Assembly: GCF_002234675.1 (NCBI RefSeq)
Contig: NC_019860.2
Location: forward strand, 16,980,536 to 17,044,535
Direction of reading: 5' to 3'
Length of the DNA stretch: 64,000 nt
Source of the DNA: Oryzias latipes
Taxonomy: Eukaryota; Chordata; Actinopteri; Beloniformes; Adrianichthyidae
The notes under the pieces were generated by a model, which was not told the DNA's origin, ran no database searches, and was given only the letters and a program-made list of their open reading frames with translations. The translations under genes and the position numbers were made by a program. This document shows positions 42,988 to 53,300 of this stretch, piece after piece; position 1 is the stretch's first letter, and every line of letters begins with the position of its first letter.

Positions 42988-45798
42988 ATTTTCCCCGAAG
43001 GCTCAGAAACTGAAGAGCATCATTTACAAGAGCACTTCCGCCACGATGGAGTTGACGTCAAAGACGGTGTCCAAATCAAAGCTTAGGAACTCCTTTCCGC
43101 CTCTGCAAACACAAAAACGGTTCAGACAACAAGGTTTCGCACTTCGGCACTCCAAAAAGAGGGTCATTTTATACATCAGGAGTTCACTTTCCGATTCATT
43201 TTTAGGTTTTAGAACTGTCGCTGCAACATGTTTAAAAAAACCAAGTGTTCCATGTTTGAGCGAGGACATTTTCAGCCTTCAAACCGACATTTTTAGTCCT
43301 ATTTTAGTGTGCTTATTTTAACACACGAGGCAGAAGGAAGACTAATTAAAGTTGCAGGGGGCGTTGTATGTCCCGCTACCCGCCCCCACCACGACTTTTT
43401 GACCCTCACTGGCTGAGTGGCTGCTACACGCCCCTCACTCTCCCGCTATACATGACAAATGCATTTTTAAAAAAAAACTTTTCAAAAAGTTCTGTTGGTT
43501 CTATCTCCATAGCAACCATTTTATTTTTTTGTCGACTGGGGGTGATAAACAGAACCATGTGATTTTCAGAAGAATAGGCAAGAGTTGTTGTTGTTTCTCT
43601 TTCGGCTTTTCCCATCAGGGGTCGCCACAGCGAACGAGTCGCACGGTAAACTTGGCAATGTTTTACGCCGGATGCCCTTCCTGACGCAGCCTTCTCAAAG
43701 CAACCGGGCTTGGTACCGGCACAGAAGTAGAGAAGGGAACAGAGAGCAGCCCGGAGTTGAACTCTGGTTTCACGGACGGAAGGCGCCGTAAACCAGCACG
43801 AGCTAAACCGGCTCCCCAAGAATAGGCAAGAGTACATTTTTGAATTTCCTTGGCAACTGAGGTTTATTGTTAACTACGCCCATTTTTCTGATATGTTCCT
43901 ATAGTATGTCATTTTGTTTTGTTCAGCTAGCACCAACAATTCATGTTTTTTAAATTTCACAAGCAGCAAGACGTCACTTTAAGACAAATCTACAAACTTT
44001 GAAACCAAATATCTTTTCCCAATTAGCTTCCCAATTCGTGAGAAGATAAATTGAACTTCTAGTAGGAATTTAAATTGATATCTGGTACTGAAGGACAGTT
44101 TTTGTTGTTGGTTGTTTTGAAAATTCAAGATGGCGGCTACTTGGGTTGTGTTTGTAGACTTAAGCTGAAGGCATATGTGCGAAATTTCCTAAAAAACCAC
44201 TTGAACAAAAATGTCCTTCTCTCATATTGCCAGATGCAATAATCGCCAAATGTCACACTTCGCCACAAATGGCCACCCAAGCCGTAGGTCCTGTGGCCAT
44301 CCCATAATAATTTTAAAACCAACATTTGTGTTTTGGTGACATTAGTGGATTTATTTTTTTCCTTTTTTCAATTTTTATCTTTGTGTTGTAGGAATCTTTT
44401 GAGTGGGCTTCCAAATTCTTTGTCAGGTCCTAGGTGCGTGTTTTTGAGTTTCGACAGGGGTGAATTTTTGGCTCAAAGGGACAGAAAGAACTGTGAAAAC
44501 AATATGCAGTCCAGGACTGCCGCGGGACACGAAAATGTTGCTGTGGAAATGCGCACATCAGCTCCAAACTATCCAACAACTTTGACAGATAAACCCCGGT
44601 TTGCATCCAGGTGTGATCTAAGCGTCTGCTCCTATTTAACCGTTTGTATGTCCTTGAAGATCAATATGCCGATGACACACTGCTCTCCATCAAACCCTCA
44701 AAAATATGTGGAGCAGCAAACTTCTAAGAACAGTTCCCATCAGCGGGGCTTACCGGAACAGAAACACTGTGCGCTGGAGCCGTTCCTCCGTGCAGTACGT
44801 GGGAACCAGCTCTGTCCGACAGTTCACCTAAACGCCAAAACCACATGATACACCTCTAACGCACATACCAGCGAAAGTTAAAATAATGTTTTTTGCAAGC
44901 AGTGAAGATTAAAGTTACTTTTCTGACTAGAACGCCGTAATCCTGAAGAACTTCGGCTGACTTTTCCATCTCCACTAGGAACAGAGAGACGGGTGGAGAG
45001 ACTGGAAACAGAAGGAGCGAAGACTTTAAACTTCTGCAAGTCCTTAATTTCCCTTCCCGCATGTCTCAAGTTTTGTTTATAGGCAAACTGAAGTTACACT
45101 TTACATCAAAATATACAAATTTGAGATGAAGCTACTAGGGAAATGCATAAAACCAAGCAAATAAAAAACACATAACTTTTGTTTTCTTTACAAATAATGC
45201 AGCAAAATTAACTGCAAATCATCGCACTCCCTCCACCGTGCTGCAAAGTAGAAATTGTATTTTTGCTAGCTAAAACAGAATGTTTGTGTTCACACAGCTC
45301 AAATGAGTTGTCTACAGATCGTAGACTACTCCAATTTTGAAATATTTGCACTGGCTCTGAACTAACTTGATCTTTTATGTCATTCAAAAGTGTTGTTTTT
45401 CTCCCAAATTGGTTTTCTGTGGGATTTATACGAAGAGCATCACATTTTTCTTCTTTTGCTGGAGTGTCAACAATTAAAACTTTACATCAAAATGGAAAGT
45501 TTAATATCAAAATCACAGAACAGAGTAAAATGTCATGTAATGACGACTTTTATTTCACTTACATAATTGTCATAACTTTTCAAACTTTCCTTTCATCATC
45601 TTTTTCAATTTGGGCCCTCCCAGCATCCCAAATAAGAGGCCTACCTTGGTGCTCAAAATAAATAAATAGGATCTTTCCAGATTGCAGCTTCTCATTAAAA
45701 TCTCCAGCTGTGATTTCCATCCGTTCGTACGTTTTTTCCTTGTCCGTGCGTTCTCCTGAGCTCAGTCCCAGCAGGAAAACGGCAGTCCAGATCCACAT
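26612..45798 (-). CDS. txndc16: Thioredoxin domain-containing protein 16 (ERp90)
   Basis: This encodes an ER-lumen member of the PDI/thioredoxin superfamily; the mammalian protein (ERp90) is known as a partner of the ER flavoprotein ERFAD. Coding exons, first to last: 45645-45798, 44919-45001, 44754-44827, 43028-43102, 42786-42907, 42628-42718, 41416-41584, 41169-41338, 41022-41082, 40828-40951, 40601-40747, 40418-40477, 39722-39920, 38471-38601, 38256-38340, 36848-36992, 33035-33491 and 26612-26862. All junctions are GT-AG and keep frame, giving 865 aa (human 825). The first ATG (45796-45798) opens a signal peptide, MWIWTAVFLLGLSSG. Family landmarks include LQDYG, DTVFDVNSIVAEVL, EVKYV, VSMAFL, TEFPSVVLLRPQ, MLGSEAL, VLGLF and PELTVDNLPSFLSLGKALLLLF. 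No CxxC redox motif is present, and the thioredoxin-fold position reads WDAV. Exon 10 ends in an acidic run of about 12 Glu. The C-terminus is HSEL, a possible KDEL-like retrieval signal. The gene is divergent from gpr137c. Confidence 0.93.
27107..27579 (+). mobile_element. Putative solo LTR in txndc16 intron 17
   Basis: The block starts TGTGTTAGG and ends ACGTGACA. It is flanked by TTTTC (27102-27106) and CTTTC (27580-27584), a 5-bp near-duplication. It carries a TATA box (TATAAAG, 27404-27410) and a polyadenylation signal (AATAAA, 27490-27495) about 85 bp apart, the order expected of a retroviral-type LTR in plus orientation. No internal coding region follows. It is antisense to txndc16. 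Confidence 0.5.
27600..28740 (-). mobile_element. Rex3 (RTE-clade) retrotransposon, 5'-truncated
   Basis: The minus strand reads WQTGVVVPFFKKGVWRV (about 28600-28640), PGRGAVDQLHTLHKLLEGSW (about 28385-28460), CFVDLEMAF (28345-28372), FADD of the RT active site (28091-28102) and the C-terminal RSQLRWLGHLVQMPPVRLPG with EELEEVAGVREVW. It ends in a TGGATGGA tail (27612-27626). From memory, the plus strand at 28617-28636 equals the annealing site of the commonly used Rex3 PCR primer, and about 28166-28186 resembles its partner site. Frameshifts and stops (for example after YVGLQ at 28186) show it is inactive. It lies in txndc16 intron 17, in the sense orientation. Confidence 0.88.
29109..30476. 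mobile_element. hAT-type non-autonomous element with 8-bp target duplication
   Basis: The element begins CAGGGGTCGGCAACC and ends GGTTGCCGACCCCTG, perfect 15-bp inverted tips. It is flanked by TAGTAGTG (29101-29108) and TAGTAGTC (30477-30484), an 8-bp duplication with one difference, as for hAT elements. The length is 1368 bp with no transposase ORF. Subterminal copies of GAGCCAC lie near both ends. Inside, 29228-29300 (GTCGATCGCGATCTACCGGT) looks like the terminus of a second hAT family. The target was an older repeat with the CTAGTGGTC...GGAACTGCAA block also seen at 25420-25460. Confidence 0.88.
31232..31703. repeat. Local duplication, unit A
   Basis: Blocks shared in order with unit B include CTAGTGGATATTTAATAGAC, GCACAGAGCACTGTTGCCAT, TTTTGCGTTAGCTAGCCCAT, AACATCTCCCTTTTTTTCTC and GATCGTGC, then GGTCATCTTCATTTT. 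This is about 470 bp of intron 17 of txndc16, followed directly by unit B. Confidence 0.65.
31704..32112. repeat. Local duplication, unit B
   Basis: Blocks matching unit A in order are CTAGTGGATATTCAATAAAC, GCTCAAAGCATTGTTACCAT, TTTTGCATAAACTAGCCCAC, AACATCTTCCTTTTTTTCCC and GATCGTGC, then GGTCATCTCTATTTT. A solo LTR has inserted at its right edge. Confidence 0.65.
32113..32595 (+). mobile_element. Solo LTR with perfect 5-bp target duplication
   Basis: The block begins TGTCATGG and ends ATCATGACA, the inverted TG...CA tips of an LTR. It is flanked on both sides by ATTTT (32108-32112 and 32596-32600). A polyadenylation signal AATAAA lies at 32513-32518, and the block ends with a C/T-rich segment. 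At 483 bp, with no gag-pol sequence next to it, this is a recombined solo LTR, probably of Ty3/gypsy type judging from general appearance. It is antisense to txndc16. Confidence 0.75.
33640..34430. repeat. Dispersed repeat, GATTGGTCAAAG family
   Basis: The block shares GTGGTAAATCAGGAGC (33640s) and GGGGCTGTAAGC (about 33820) with 7515-7650, and CCCTGATTGGTCAAAGTTTG (34361-34380) with the other family members. It is interrupted by the 51-bp Tc1-like hairpin at 34179-34229. It lies in txndc16 intron 16. Confidence 0.5.
34179..34229. mobile_element. Minimal Tc1/mariner remnant: two inverted ends only
   Basis: TACAGTACAGACCAAAAGTT reads inward from the left, and its inverted partner ends CTTTGGTCTGTACTGTA. 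The outer ends are flanked by TA on both sides (34177-34178 and 34230-34231). The left arm continues TTAGACACACC, a sequence typical of a Tc1-like terminal repeat (compare 63925-63945). At 51 bp nothing but the terminal repeats remains. Confidence 0.7.
34500..35815. repeat. Dispersed repeat split by a Harbinger-like element
   Basis: The left part 34500-34669 (TTATTTGTATAGCACCTTTC, GGAGTTCCAGAGGGATGG, AAAGGCTCTTTCACC) and right part 35734-35815 (GACCTCAGGGACCTGCTGG) form one repeat I recognise as common in teleosts. The intervening 34670-35733 is a later insertion. Non-coding. Confidence 0.55.
34670..35733. mobile_element. PIF/Harbinger-like MITE with TTA target duplication
   Basis: It starts GGCCGCATTTACACTGCAGG and ends TGCAGTGTAAAGGCGGCC, near-perfect inverted ends. 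TTA flanks both sides (34667-34669 and 35734-35736). A 3-bp TTA target site and GGC-starting tips fit PIF/Harbinger. The length is 1064 bp with no transposase. Subterminal ATCTGATT and ATCCGAT motifs repeat near both ends. It inserted into the repeat at 34500-35815. Confidence 0.7.
35840..35999. mobile_element. Possible short solo LTR
   Basis: The block starts TGTTATG and ends CGTAACA, inverted tips. GAAAT occurs at 35834-35838 and again at 36000-36004; one extra T separates the left copy from the tip. At 160 bp it is very short for an LTR and has no AATAAA, so it may be internally deleted or a different kind of insertion. Confidence 0.4.
37350..37960. repeat. Degenerate AT-rich minisatellite
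   Basis: Imperfect units of roughly 25-35 bp recur, built on AAAGTCAT-AATTTATGAGAA (for example at 37378, 37548, 37617, 37672). This kind of AGTC/TTTATGAG array is common in teleost introns. It lies in txndc16 intron 15. Confidence 0.5.
42385..42578 (+). mobile_element. Very short solo LTR (194 bp), txndc16 intron 6
   Basis: The tips are TGTTAAC and GTTTAACA, inverted to each other. The flanks are AGCAC (42380-42384) and AGCAC (42579-42583), a perfect 5-bp target duplication. Inside are a TATA-like TATTTAAA (42475-42482) and AATAAA (42496-42501). The transcription signals therefore point to the plus strand, antisense to txndc16. The insertion ends about 40 bp from the donor site of exon 6. 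Confidence 0.7.
42947..42987. repeat. Poly-C / CA microsatellite in a 120-bp intron
   Basis: A run of about 25 C with one A is followed by seven CA units. On the txndc16 coding strand this is TG repeats followed by a long G run. It fills about a third of intron 4 (42908-43027), which separates exons 4 and 5. Confidence 0.8.
43386..43900 (+). repeat. Dispersed repeat interrupted by a SINE
   Basis: Blocks ATCTCCATAGCAACCATTTT, GACTGGGGGTGATAAACAG and TTTCCTTGGCAACTGAGG match 13540-13790 in inverted orientation. A SINE (43586-43817) splits the copy. It lies in txndc16 intron 3. Confidence 0.55.
43586..43817 (-). repeat. tRNA-derived SINE with perfect 16-bp target duplication
   Basis: The minus strand from 43817 starts GGGAGCCGGTTTAGCTCGTG, with an A-box (TTAGCTCGTGCTGG) and a B-box-like GAGTTCAACTC. 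It continues through GGTACCAAGCCCGG and CTGTGGCGACCCCTGATGGG, and ends in an AAC-repeat tail. AAGAATAGGCAAGAGT flanks it on both sides (43570-43585 and 43818-43833), a perfect target duplication from LINE-mediated integration. The perfect duplication implies a comparatively recent insertion. A shorter relative is at 10741-10890. Confidence 0.85.
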
Positions 45799-47310
45799 CC
45801 TGAAGGACACTGCTGGGAATTTTGACAGGAAGAGAGGCGGAAATGGAAAGCAAAGTAAAAGCCTTTTTTTAATATATCATGTTTTGGTCCTAAGTTACCA
45901 ATCGATTGGAAACTTTTAGTTTACAAACTGAATTATTATCATGCAGCATTTGTAATAAAAGTGTAAGTAACTGCAAGTAAGTAGGTTGCCTCTTCCAAAA
46001 AATGGAGAAAAAAGGCTACAGTAAAATTACATTTTGTGTCCAGCGTTTACTTTGAAATATACTCTTACCTGAGAAAAGGCAGGATTTACATTTTATATTT
46101 TCAAAGGAAAATATACCTCTTAACCACAAAAAAGCGAAAAGGCTCTTATACCTACATATATTCGTTTAAATCTCGTGTTCGTTCAGCCAAACAAGAAGAT
46201 AAAACGCCAACCGTTCATTAGCAGCGGATGTTGGCAAAAAATAAGCCGTGGGATAAAAATAAACGCATTTAAATTATACACGTCATGTCTAATGATAAAA
46301 CAGCTAAAACAAAGCTAACTCTGGATACTGTTCCATCAAGTGGAATAATACATTTCGTTAAAAAAAAAACATGTTTTATAGAAAAAAGTTCATTCTGATT
46401 AGCAACGCTATCGACAACTTCCTCTAATAATTTCAAAATAAGATCCGTTCGTGCGACTTTTGATTTTATTCCTTGCAAAGAAAAAGGTATTAAATAATGT
46501 AGCAGGTAAGATTGTATCGTAACTAGAAAAAAAATACTCTTGTAATATGTAGTTTTTGAGACAATACTTAAAGACACGATTACATTAAGATTTTATTTCG
46601 AAACCTCAAACACTTCGCTTCCTTTTTGTCAGAAACTGCAAGGTTTTTTTTAAACCAATCATATAAGGGGAAAACAAACCCACCAATCACATGAGTTAGT
46701 GGGCGGGCTAATCTCATCCTGACATCATTGAAAACCAATAGAAAGAGAAGACTGCGGAGGCTGGGCGATCCGATTAGCAAATCGATAGAGACAGCAGAAA
46801 AGTGGGCGGACGTTTCTGTGTTATCAAGGAAGTGTGCCTCGGAAACTGCTAAAACTTTGCGGCTCCGAAGGAGTTTCTTTCCCATTGAAGTCATACAAGC
46901 TAGGACCCAAAATGGCGGTCCATGGAGAACCAGTTTCCTTCTCAATTTGGAGCAAGGGGGCTGGTCTAAAACTGCATCACAGCTGATCTGGAGAGGCTTT
47001 CCCCCCCTCAAGTTGTTTTTTTGCAGACAGCAGCTTTGCAGACAATCACAGAGGGGAACCTCTCTTGTTTTTTTGCTCACCTTTCCGCCCCCTATTTATA
47101 TATTTTTATTGTATTTATCTTTTACCAAACTCCCTTTCAAACAAATCCACTTCCAAAAGTTGAACTTTAAAACCGCAATAATGCCACTACTTTTCTGCAC
47201 GTTTTCACTGGAGTGCCATCGTTTTTGTGTCAACCACGGATCTTGTTGTCCGGGTCTGACCCGCTTTTAGCATCTTTGTCCTTTTTTTTTTTCTATCTCT
47301 CTCGCGGAAG
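45799..47310. promoter_or_regulatory. Divergent promoter region, txndc16 / gpr137c
   Basis: The two start codons lie 1512 bp apart, head to head. Candidate elements seen are CCAAT boxes at 46655-46659, 46683-46687 and 46735-46739, a GC box GGGCGGGC at 46701-46708, and a CAAAATGGCGGT (YY1-like) at 46908-46919. Transcription start sites cannot be placed from sequence alone. The ORFs on both strands at 46580-47270 have no recognisable domain. Confidence 0.45.
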
Positions 47311-50300
47311 ATGTTTTCGTCAGCAGCAGGGGAGGACTTGTTTACCTCCGCGGAGGAGTCCTCCGGACGCGCAATCTCCCCGTCCGTGGAGCTCAGTTTG
47401 ACCATCGTCTACACCGTCCTCTACTCTTTCCTCTTCGTTTTCGTCTACCTGCAGCTCTGGCTCATTTTGCACTACGGACACAAGCGCTTCAGCTTCCAGA
47501 GCGTGTTTTTGTTCCTGTGTCTGCTGTGGGCTGCGCTGCGGACGACCCTCTTCTCTTTCTACTTTAAAAATGTGGTGCAGGCCAACCAGCTGCAGCCTCT
47601 GGCCTTCTGGCTGCTGTACTGCTGCCCCGTCTGCCTGCAGTTCTTCACGCTCTGCCTGCTCAACCTTTACTTCACACAGGTGAGTCACGTCCAGGCGTGG
47701 ATTTTTCATTTATTTCATGTATTTATTTATTTATGAACGTTATTTTTCAGGGAAAAAAAATATCATCACTTCCATCTTCATCTTGGTAAAAGTTTTTCAT
47801 GTTCCCATTCTCACACATTACAGTGTATTTGATCATTTTTACGTTCTAAATTTTTTTAGCGATAAGCCCTGTGATTTAAAATCATTGTTTATGGTTTTAT
47901 GCATTTATTGAATGGTTACTATGTATTTCTATAATCCGGGTAGCATAAAGATAAAGTAGTTGTTGTAGCTGTAGCTGTAGTAGCATTTTATCCTGACATT
48001 AGCAAGGTTATCTGTATGACTTTTTTTCCTCAAAAATTTTGTACTTTGAAGTAAAAATACCCTCGGCTGCGCAAGTTCAGACTTCCACGCATAAATCTCT
48101 CGCGCTCATGTGTACTTAATGCAAGTTTTTTCCAGTTTTCGGGCTCTACGTACTAAACGCATGAATGTGTGAATGTGTCTCGCCACTTGGAATTGGTAGT
48201 GATGTAATGATTTCCTTTTATCTGCGCTTTTTTTTTCTTCTTCAAATAAAGATAAACCTCACAGGATGGCCAGGTTGCAAGGACGCTAGCAATGAACCGA
48301 AACCTTTGTTTTGTGGCCAAATTGCGAGATTAGCACTGCTTCAACGTTTCGCACCAACAGTAGGTGGCGGTACTGCGCTAGTAAACAGTAGAAGGAAAAA
48401 GAAGAGGAAACCCCTCCCTGCCTATCCAGTGTGAACAGCGTGGGCTAAATGTTAGGCAGGCGCGCCAAATGTTTGGTGTGTACGTAGCTCAAAAAAAACG
48501 AGGCGACACGAGCAAAGTTCGTAAACCAAATTGAAACTTTTTTTATGTTTAGCTTAAGGAATGACTTTAATTAACAGCTGGTTTTTTTTGTTTTTTTTAC
48601 ACAAGTTAAAATTTAATATTTTTGTGAAGGAGTCAAATTTAGGTGCTAAATTTGTACATTTGTACAACAATAAACATCCTCCCACTGTTGATGCAACTTT
48701 TTAGTGGCCTAATTTGGATTGTGCCGTTTCAAATCCAAAACCTTGTGGTCTAAGATTTTCAGCAAACCCCAAATCCTTCAGCAGATTTGCCTACGTATTT
48801 ATTTTTTTTGTCTGGTTTTAATTCAGTCTCAGAATGTTGTTTAAAAAAATAACAGAAGAGAAAAAATCTTAAAACAAAAATATCAACCAAAGATTCTGGG
48901 TTAAAATCAACAATTTCATAACTTTAACATCTACATACTGAACAGATAAATCAGAAATGTCAATAAATACAGCTGAGGCTTACAAAAAATTGTCAGGTTT
49001 TATAAAATGTATGTAAAAAAAAAATGTTGGTAACATTTAACATCAAGTGTATTCCATTTTATAGCTGTTTAAATCATCTTTCAACCTTTTATTTTGAAAA
49101 AAAAATGCTGTTTTCTTTTCTGTTGGTCAACATTGTTTAAATATAACTCACAATAACCTATTTAATCATATTTATTTAGCAAAGTTAGCCATAGCTCTTG
49201 CAATGTTTAGCTTTCTGCAGCTTTTCAGATTTCAATTTTAAAGCTGATTTTGGAATAAAAATTCTGCTTCTAACCTTTCTGTTATGGGTCGTGTTTTTCT
49301 ATTTTAAAAAAATGGAAAATTCATTTTTTTGTCTATAAGTTTAAAGTGGGGAACATGGTGTTTTGATTTTCAGGTTTTTGTAAAAGTGTCACCTTTTTTG
49401 GTGTTTAATGAAAGGCTGAGGTTGTAAAACTCCTCAATATTAGCTATGCTAAAGACGAGCTACTAAAAGGAAACTCTTGGTAAAAAAAAAAAGACTGTAA
49501 GCATCAGAAAATGTTATTTTATGGAGATTTTGGGTAGCGATTTGAGGAAAACTTGTTGCAATTTTTTTTTAATGTATTTTAAAACGAACAACCTAGAATC
49601 TGGACATAATGTGAATTCCAAAGCACACAATGGGAGCCAACAAGACCAAACATTCACCTCTGAGGATGGTACTGTACATTTGTTTAAAACCCCTAAGCTC
49701 AGATATTGGTCCCCGCCATCAGTTTCCCGTTTGTCCAACCGACCGAGGGTGGCGGACTGCCCGGCCCAGCGGTCAGGGGTCGGTTTGCCCCGCTCAGGCT
49801 CTGTGGGGTTAGCCTGATATCGCTCAGCCAACACCTTTTAATGCTAAAGCCTGGTTCATTCACACATGTGGTTAAAAAGGGAAGGAAGCAGGTTTCACTG
49901 GTTGGGTGGACTCTTGGCGGCATCACATGATTGCTGAGTAAGCATTGGTGATCAGGTGACTAGGAGGATTGCAGTTTCTTGCTGGTACTAACAGGGACGT
50001 GCACAGGATTTGAAAGGAGCGGGGGCACAAAGTCAAAAAAGGACAAAAACTACTAATAGATGACTACTCAGCTATGATACCTGTGTAGGGAAAAGTGATG
50101 GAATTGTCATTTTTTTTTCATGTAAATAAAAGAAAAAATTTTTTAAACAATTTCTTTAACCTGAATTTTAGTGTTGAGCTCTCAGAAAAAAATAGACATG
50201 GCTGCTTGCTGTTAATGGTCATTAGAAGTTACGTAGCTCCAAAGAAAACCCACATCATAAAGCCTCCACTACTGTGTTTGACAGTTGTTTTTGTTCAGTT

Positions 50301-53300
50301 TGTGTCAGTGTAGTTTGTCCAAACCAGACAGCCTCACCACATCCCCGGGTACATTTTTGATAACATTGTTCCATAAAGTGAGGGCTTTTTAGACTCTTTT
50401 TCCAAACGGAGAAGGCACACTTCCTTGATTTCCACCTCCAAGAAAATGTATAATTTTCCATATTTGTTTTTTACGTTTTTCTTCTGAGTACTGGTCAGAA
50501 CAAACAAGGTGGACATTTTTGTTAAAACGTTATGCCCTAAATAACTGCTCTGCTTCAACTGCAGAATTGAAATATCATTTTTAAAGGAACAAATTATAGC
50601 TAATTTGTTCACTCTTAGAAAGAGCACCAAATTGTGGTATTAAATATTATGAAAAAAATCTATAATATACCATATTTTATATCATTTTTGACTAATTCAT
50701 ACACAGTTTTCTGTTTTAATTAAAGCATTTGTGCTGATACTAGAAGACCAAACATTGTCTTTTTTTTCTTCTTCTTTTGCTTAAGTCTGTATTACTCTGT
50801 TTGGTTCTACACAGAAAAGCTTTTAAAGCATGCTGGGAAAACTGAGTGGGTTGCATGTCAACACAACATTTCACGCGTCTGTGCTTTTTACCTGCGGTTG
50901 TGTATTTTTGAAAAGTAAACATAGGTCAGGAAGGCTCTAGAAACTAGGGACTCGTGTTCTGTTTTGTGGAAAAAGTAATAAAGAAGAGAATCTGTGACTC
51001 TTAATGGATTTCTTAGAAGTAATGTAGCTCCTCTTTTCTATATAAGTTCTTTTTTGTGCATTAATTTATGACTCAGTGGTAAAAACAACTCAACACTGTA
51101 AAAGGCATTTATTAGGGAACAGATGCTACAAAAACCAAGCATTTCCCTTATTTCACAGACGGATCATCATGTGAACATGATTCATTTCCAGTCCGAAGCT
51201 CAGTCAACAGTTCAGATCGTTCCGTCCAGATTTCCTTAAGCATTTATGATTTATTATAGCCAATTTATGTTTTAGTGCAAAAGCTAAAAATGTTTTGATC
51301 AGATATGATTATTCCCTTCTTGTACACTTCTTTTCTTTGTCATCTGGCTGTTTTCCAGCTTGCCGGACACAATTTTGCAAGAACACAAACATCATCTTTT
51401 ACAGTTTAGTTTTAATTTAAGTCATTTTTCTATTTCTTTTTTCAGTAGGAACTGTTTGTGTTGTAAATTTTTCAGTTTGCAAGGCAATATTTTTACATCA
51501 ATAGAATGCATTTCAACAGCGTAAACTAAAAAGTGAAACACAGAGGGAAACAATCACATACATCTTTTGTTTAAAATAATTTCAAACAATGTGGAAAGAA
51601 AAGTTTCATATTGTAAATGTAGTTAAATATAGTCAGACTCTGTTGGTTTTTGCAACACACGGATCAACAAGTATTTAGTAAAATAAATGGATCAAATAAG
51701 TGGTAAATTTAAAAAAATGTTGACATATTTTATCTGTTAGCGAAGCTTGAAAGCTTCCTTAAACTCGGATGCAGGGCAAAGAAGTAAATCAAGGGTTCCT
51801 GCAGGTGCACCCTGATGCGGTTCACTACAGTATGAATGCAAAGTAACTTTCTATTGATTCAAATAGAAGAAAAACGATCACAGTGCGAATCTGAAGAAAC
51901 AAAAAATAAAAAAGTTCACAAGTTTTGTGGACAAGTGCAACACTGCGTGAAATTTCTGAGCAGTTTGGTTTGTTACATCCTCTTGTTCTTGGCTGAAAAA
52001 CTAAAATAAGCGGTCAACGCCCTTTCAGCCTGATAGAACTGTGAGGATTGGTTTTCAAAGTGGCCTCACTGAACCTTTTCCCTCAAAGCCACTGACACTA
52101 GCGTTGTTTATTTAACCTGGACTTGTGCACGGCTTAATTATTGAACTTTTAGGTCGTCTGAAAACGGCAACGCTGTCATTTAAATGTCTTTTCCACGTTA
52201 TGAATAGTTTTTTTTTCCTTGTAGGTGATGTTCAAAGCTAAAGCCAAGTATTCACCGGAGCTCTCCAAATACAAGTAGGGCCTTCTTTTCTACTTTAATC
52301 TCAAATTTTCAAAATTAAAAAGGTGGTTGTGCATAAATAAATTGCTCTTCTTTCTTCCTGAAGGGTTCCACTGCGTTTGCTGTTCTTGTGTCTCAGTATT
52401 TTCTTCCTGGTGGTGAACCTCACATGCGCAATGTTAGTGCAAGGAGCTCTTGAGCACTCCAAGCCGCCAAGGTAAGTTGAAACAAAAGGTTCCCAATCAT
52501 TTCCTTTGGGTTCGGCTCCGTTGCATCAGCTTATCTTTATGTCCCAGCGATGGAGGAATCAAGCATGCGGTCTTAGCGCGGGTCCTGATCAACGACAGTC
52601 TGTTCGTCTTGTGTGCCATATCCCTGGCCGTGTGTATCTTCAAGATCGCGAAGATGTCTTCTGCCAACGTTTACCTTGAGTCTAAGGTAAGAAGGGGGAA
52701 ATGAAACATGCAGGAACCCTAAAATCCACACATAGACTTTTCATTGTAAAACGCCAGAGATGATGTGAAAGTAACTTAACTGCGTATAAACCCGAGCGAA
52801 AACATTTAATCTTTAATACATATTTTGTAATTTTCTTGGGTTTAGTTTAGACATTTAGTTAAATTCGTGTGGTGAGCTGCTGCTCACGACCCCATTAATC
52901 CTCCTCCAGGGTACATCCTTGTGCCAAGCAACAGCCATTGGAGCCATGGTGATCCTCCTTTACACATCCAGAGCCTGTTACAACCTCGTGGTGGTGGCCC
53001 TGTCGCCCCAGGACAGACCCAGTCCCTTCAATTATGGCTGGTACAGCATTTCCGATCAGGTACCCTGTTGTGTTTGATTGAACACTTACCGTCTGAAGAC
53101 AATCCATCCTAGCAGATTTGGCAGAGCAACGCATGGTGGGGTAAAGGGCTTTGTCTGGCTATAAATAACTGCGTGTGCATCGTGACCTACATCAAGGGGT
53201 GTGGGGCTTGACAGCCAAAACCAATCTAGACTGGTTTTTGTGTACTTTTGTCAAACAACCCAAGCATCTGATATGGGAAGAGTCTGGTATTAGGAGCTTT

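Noticed and set aside
46580..47270. ORFs of 166 aa (minus) and 180 aa (plus) between txndc16 and gpr137c
   Set aside because: They overlap on opposite strands, have no recognisable motif and run through promoter or repeat-like sequence.
47320..47709. 129-aa ORF antisense to gpr137c exon 1
   Set aside because: It is a shadow of the coding exon, whose membrane segments and splice donor are clear on the plus strand.
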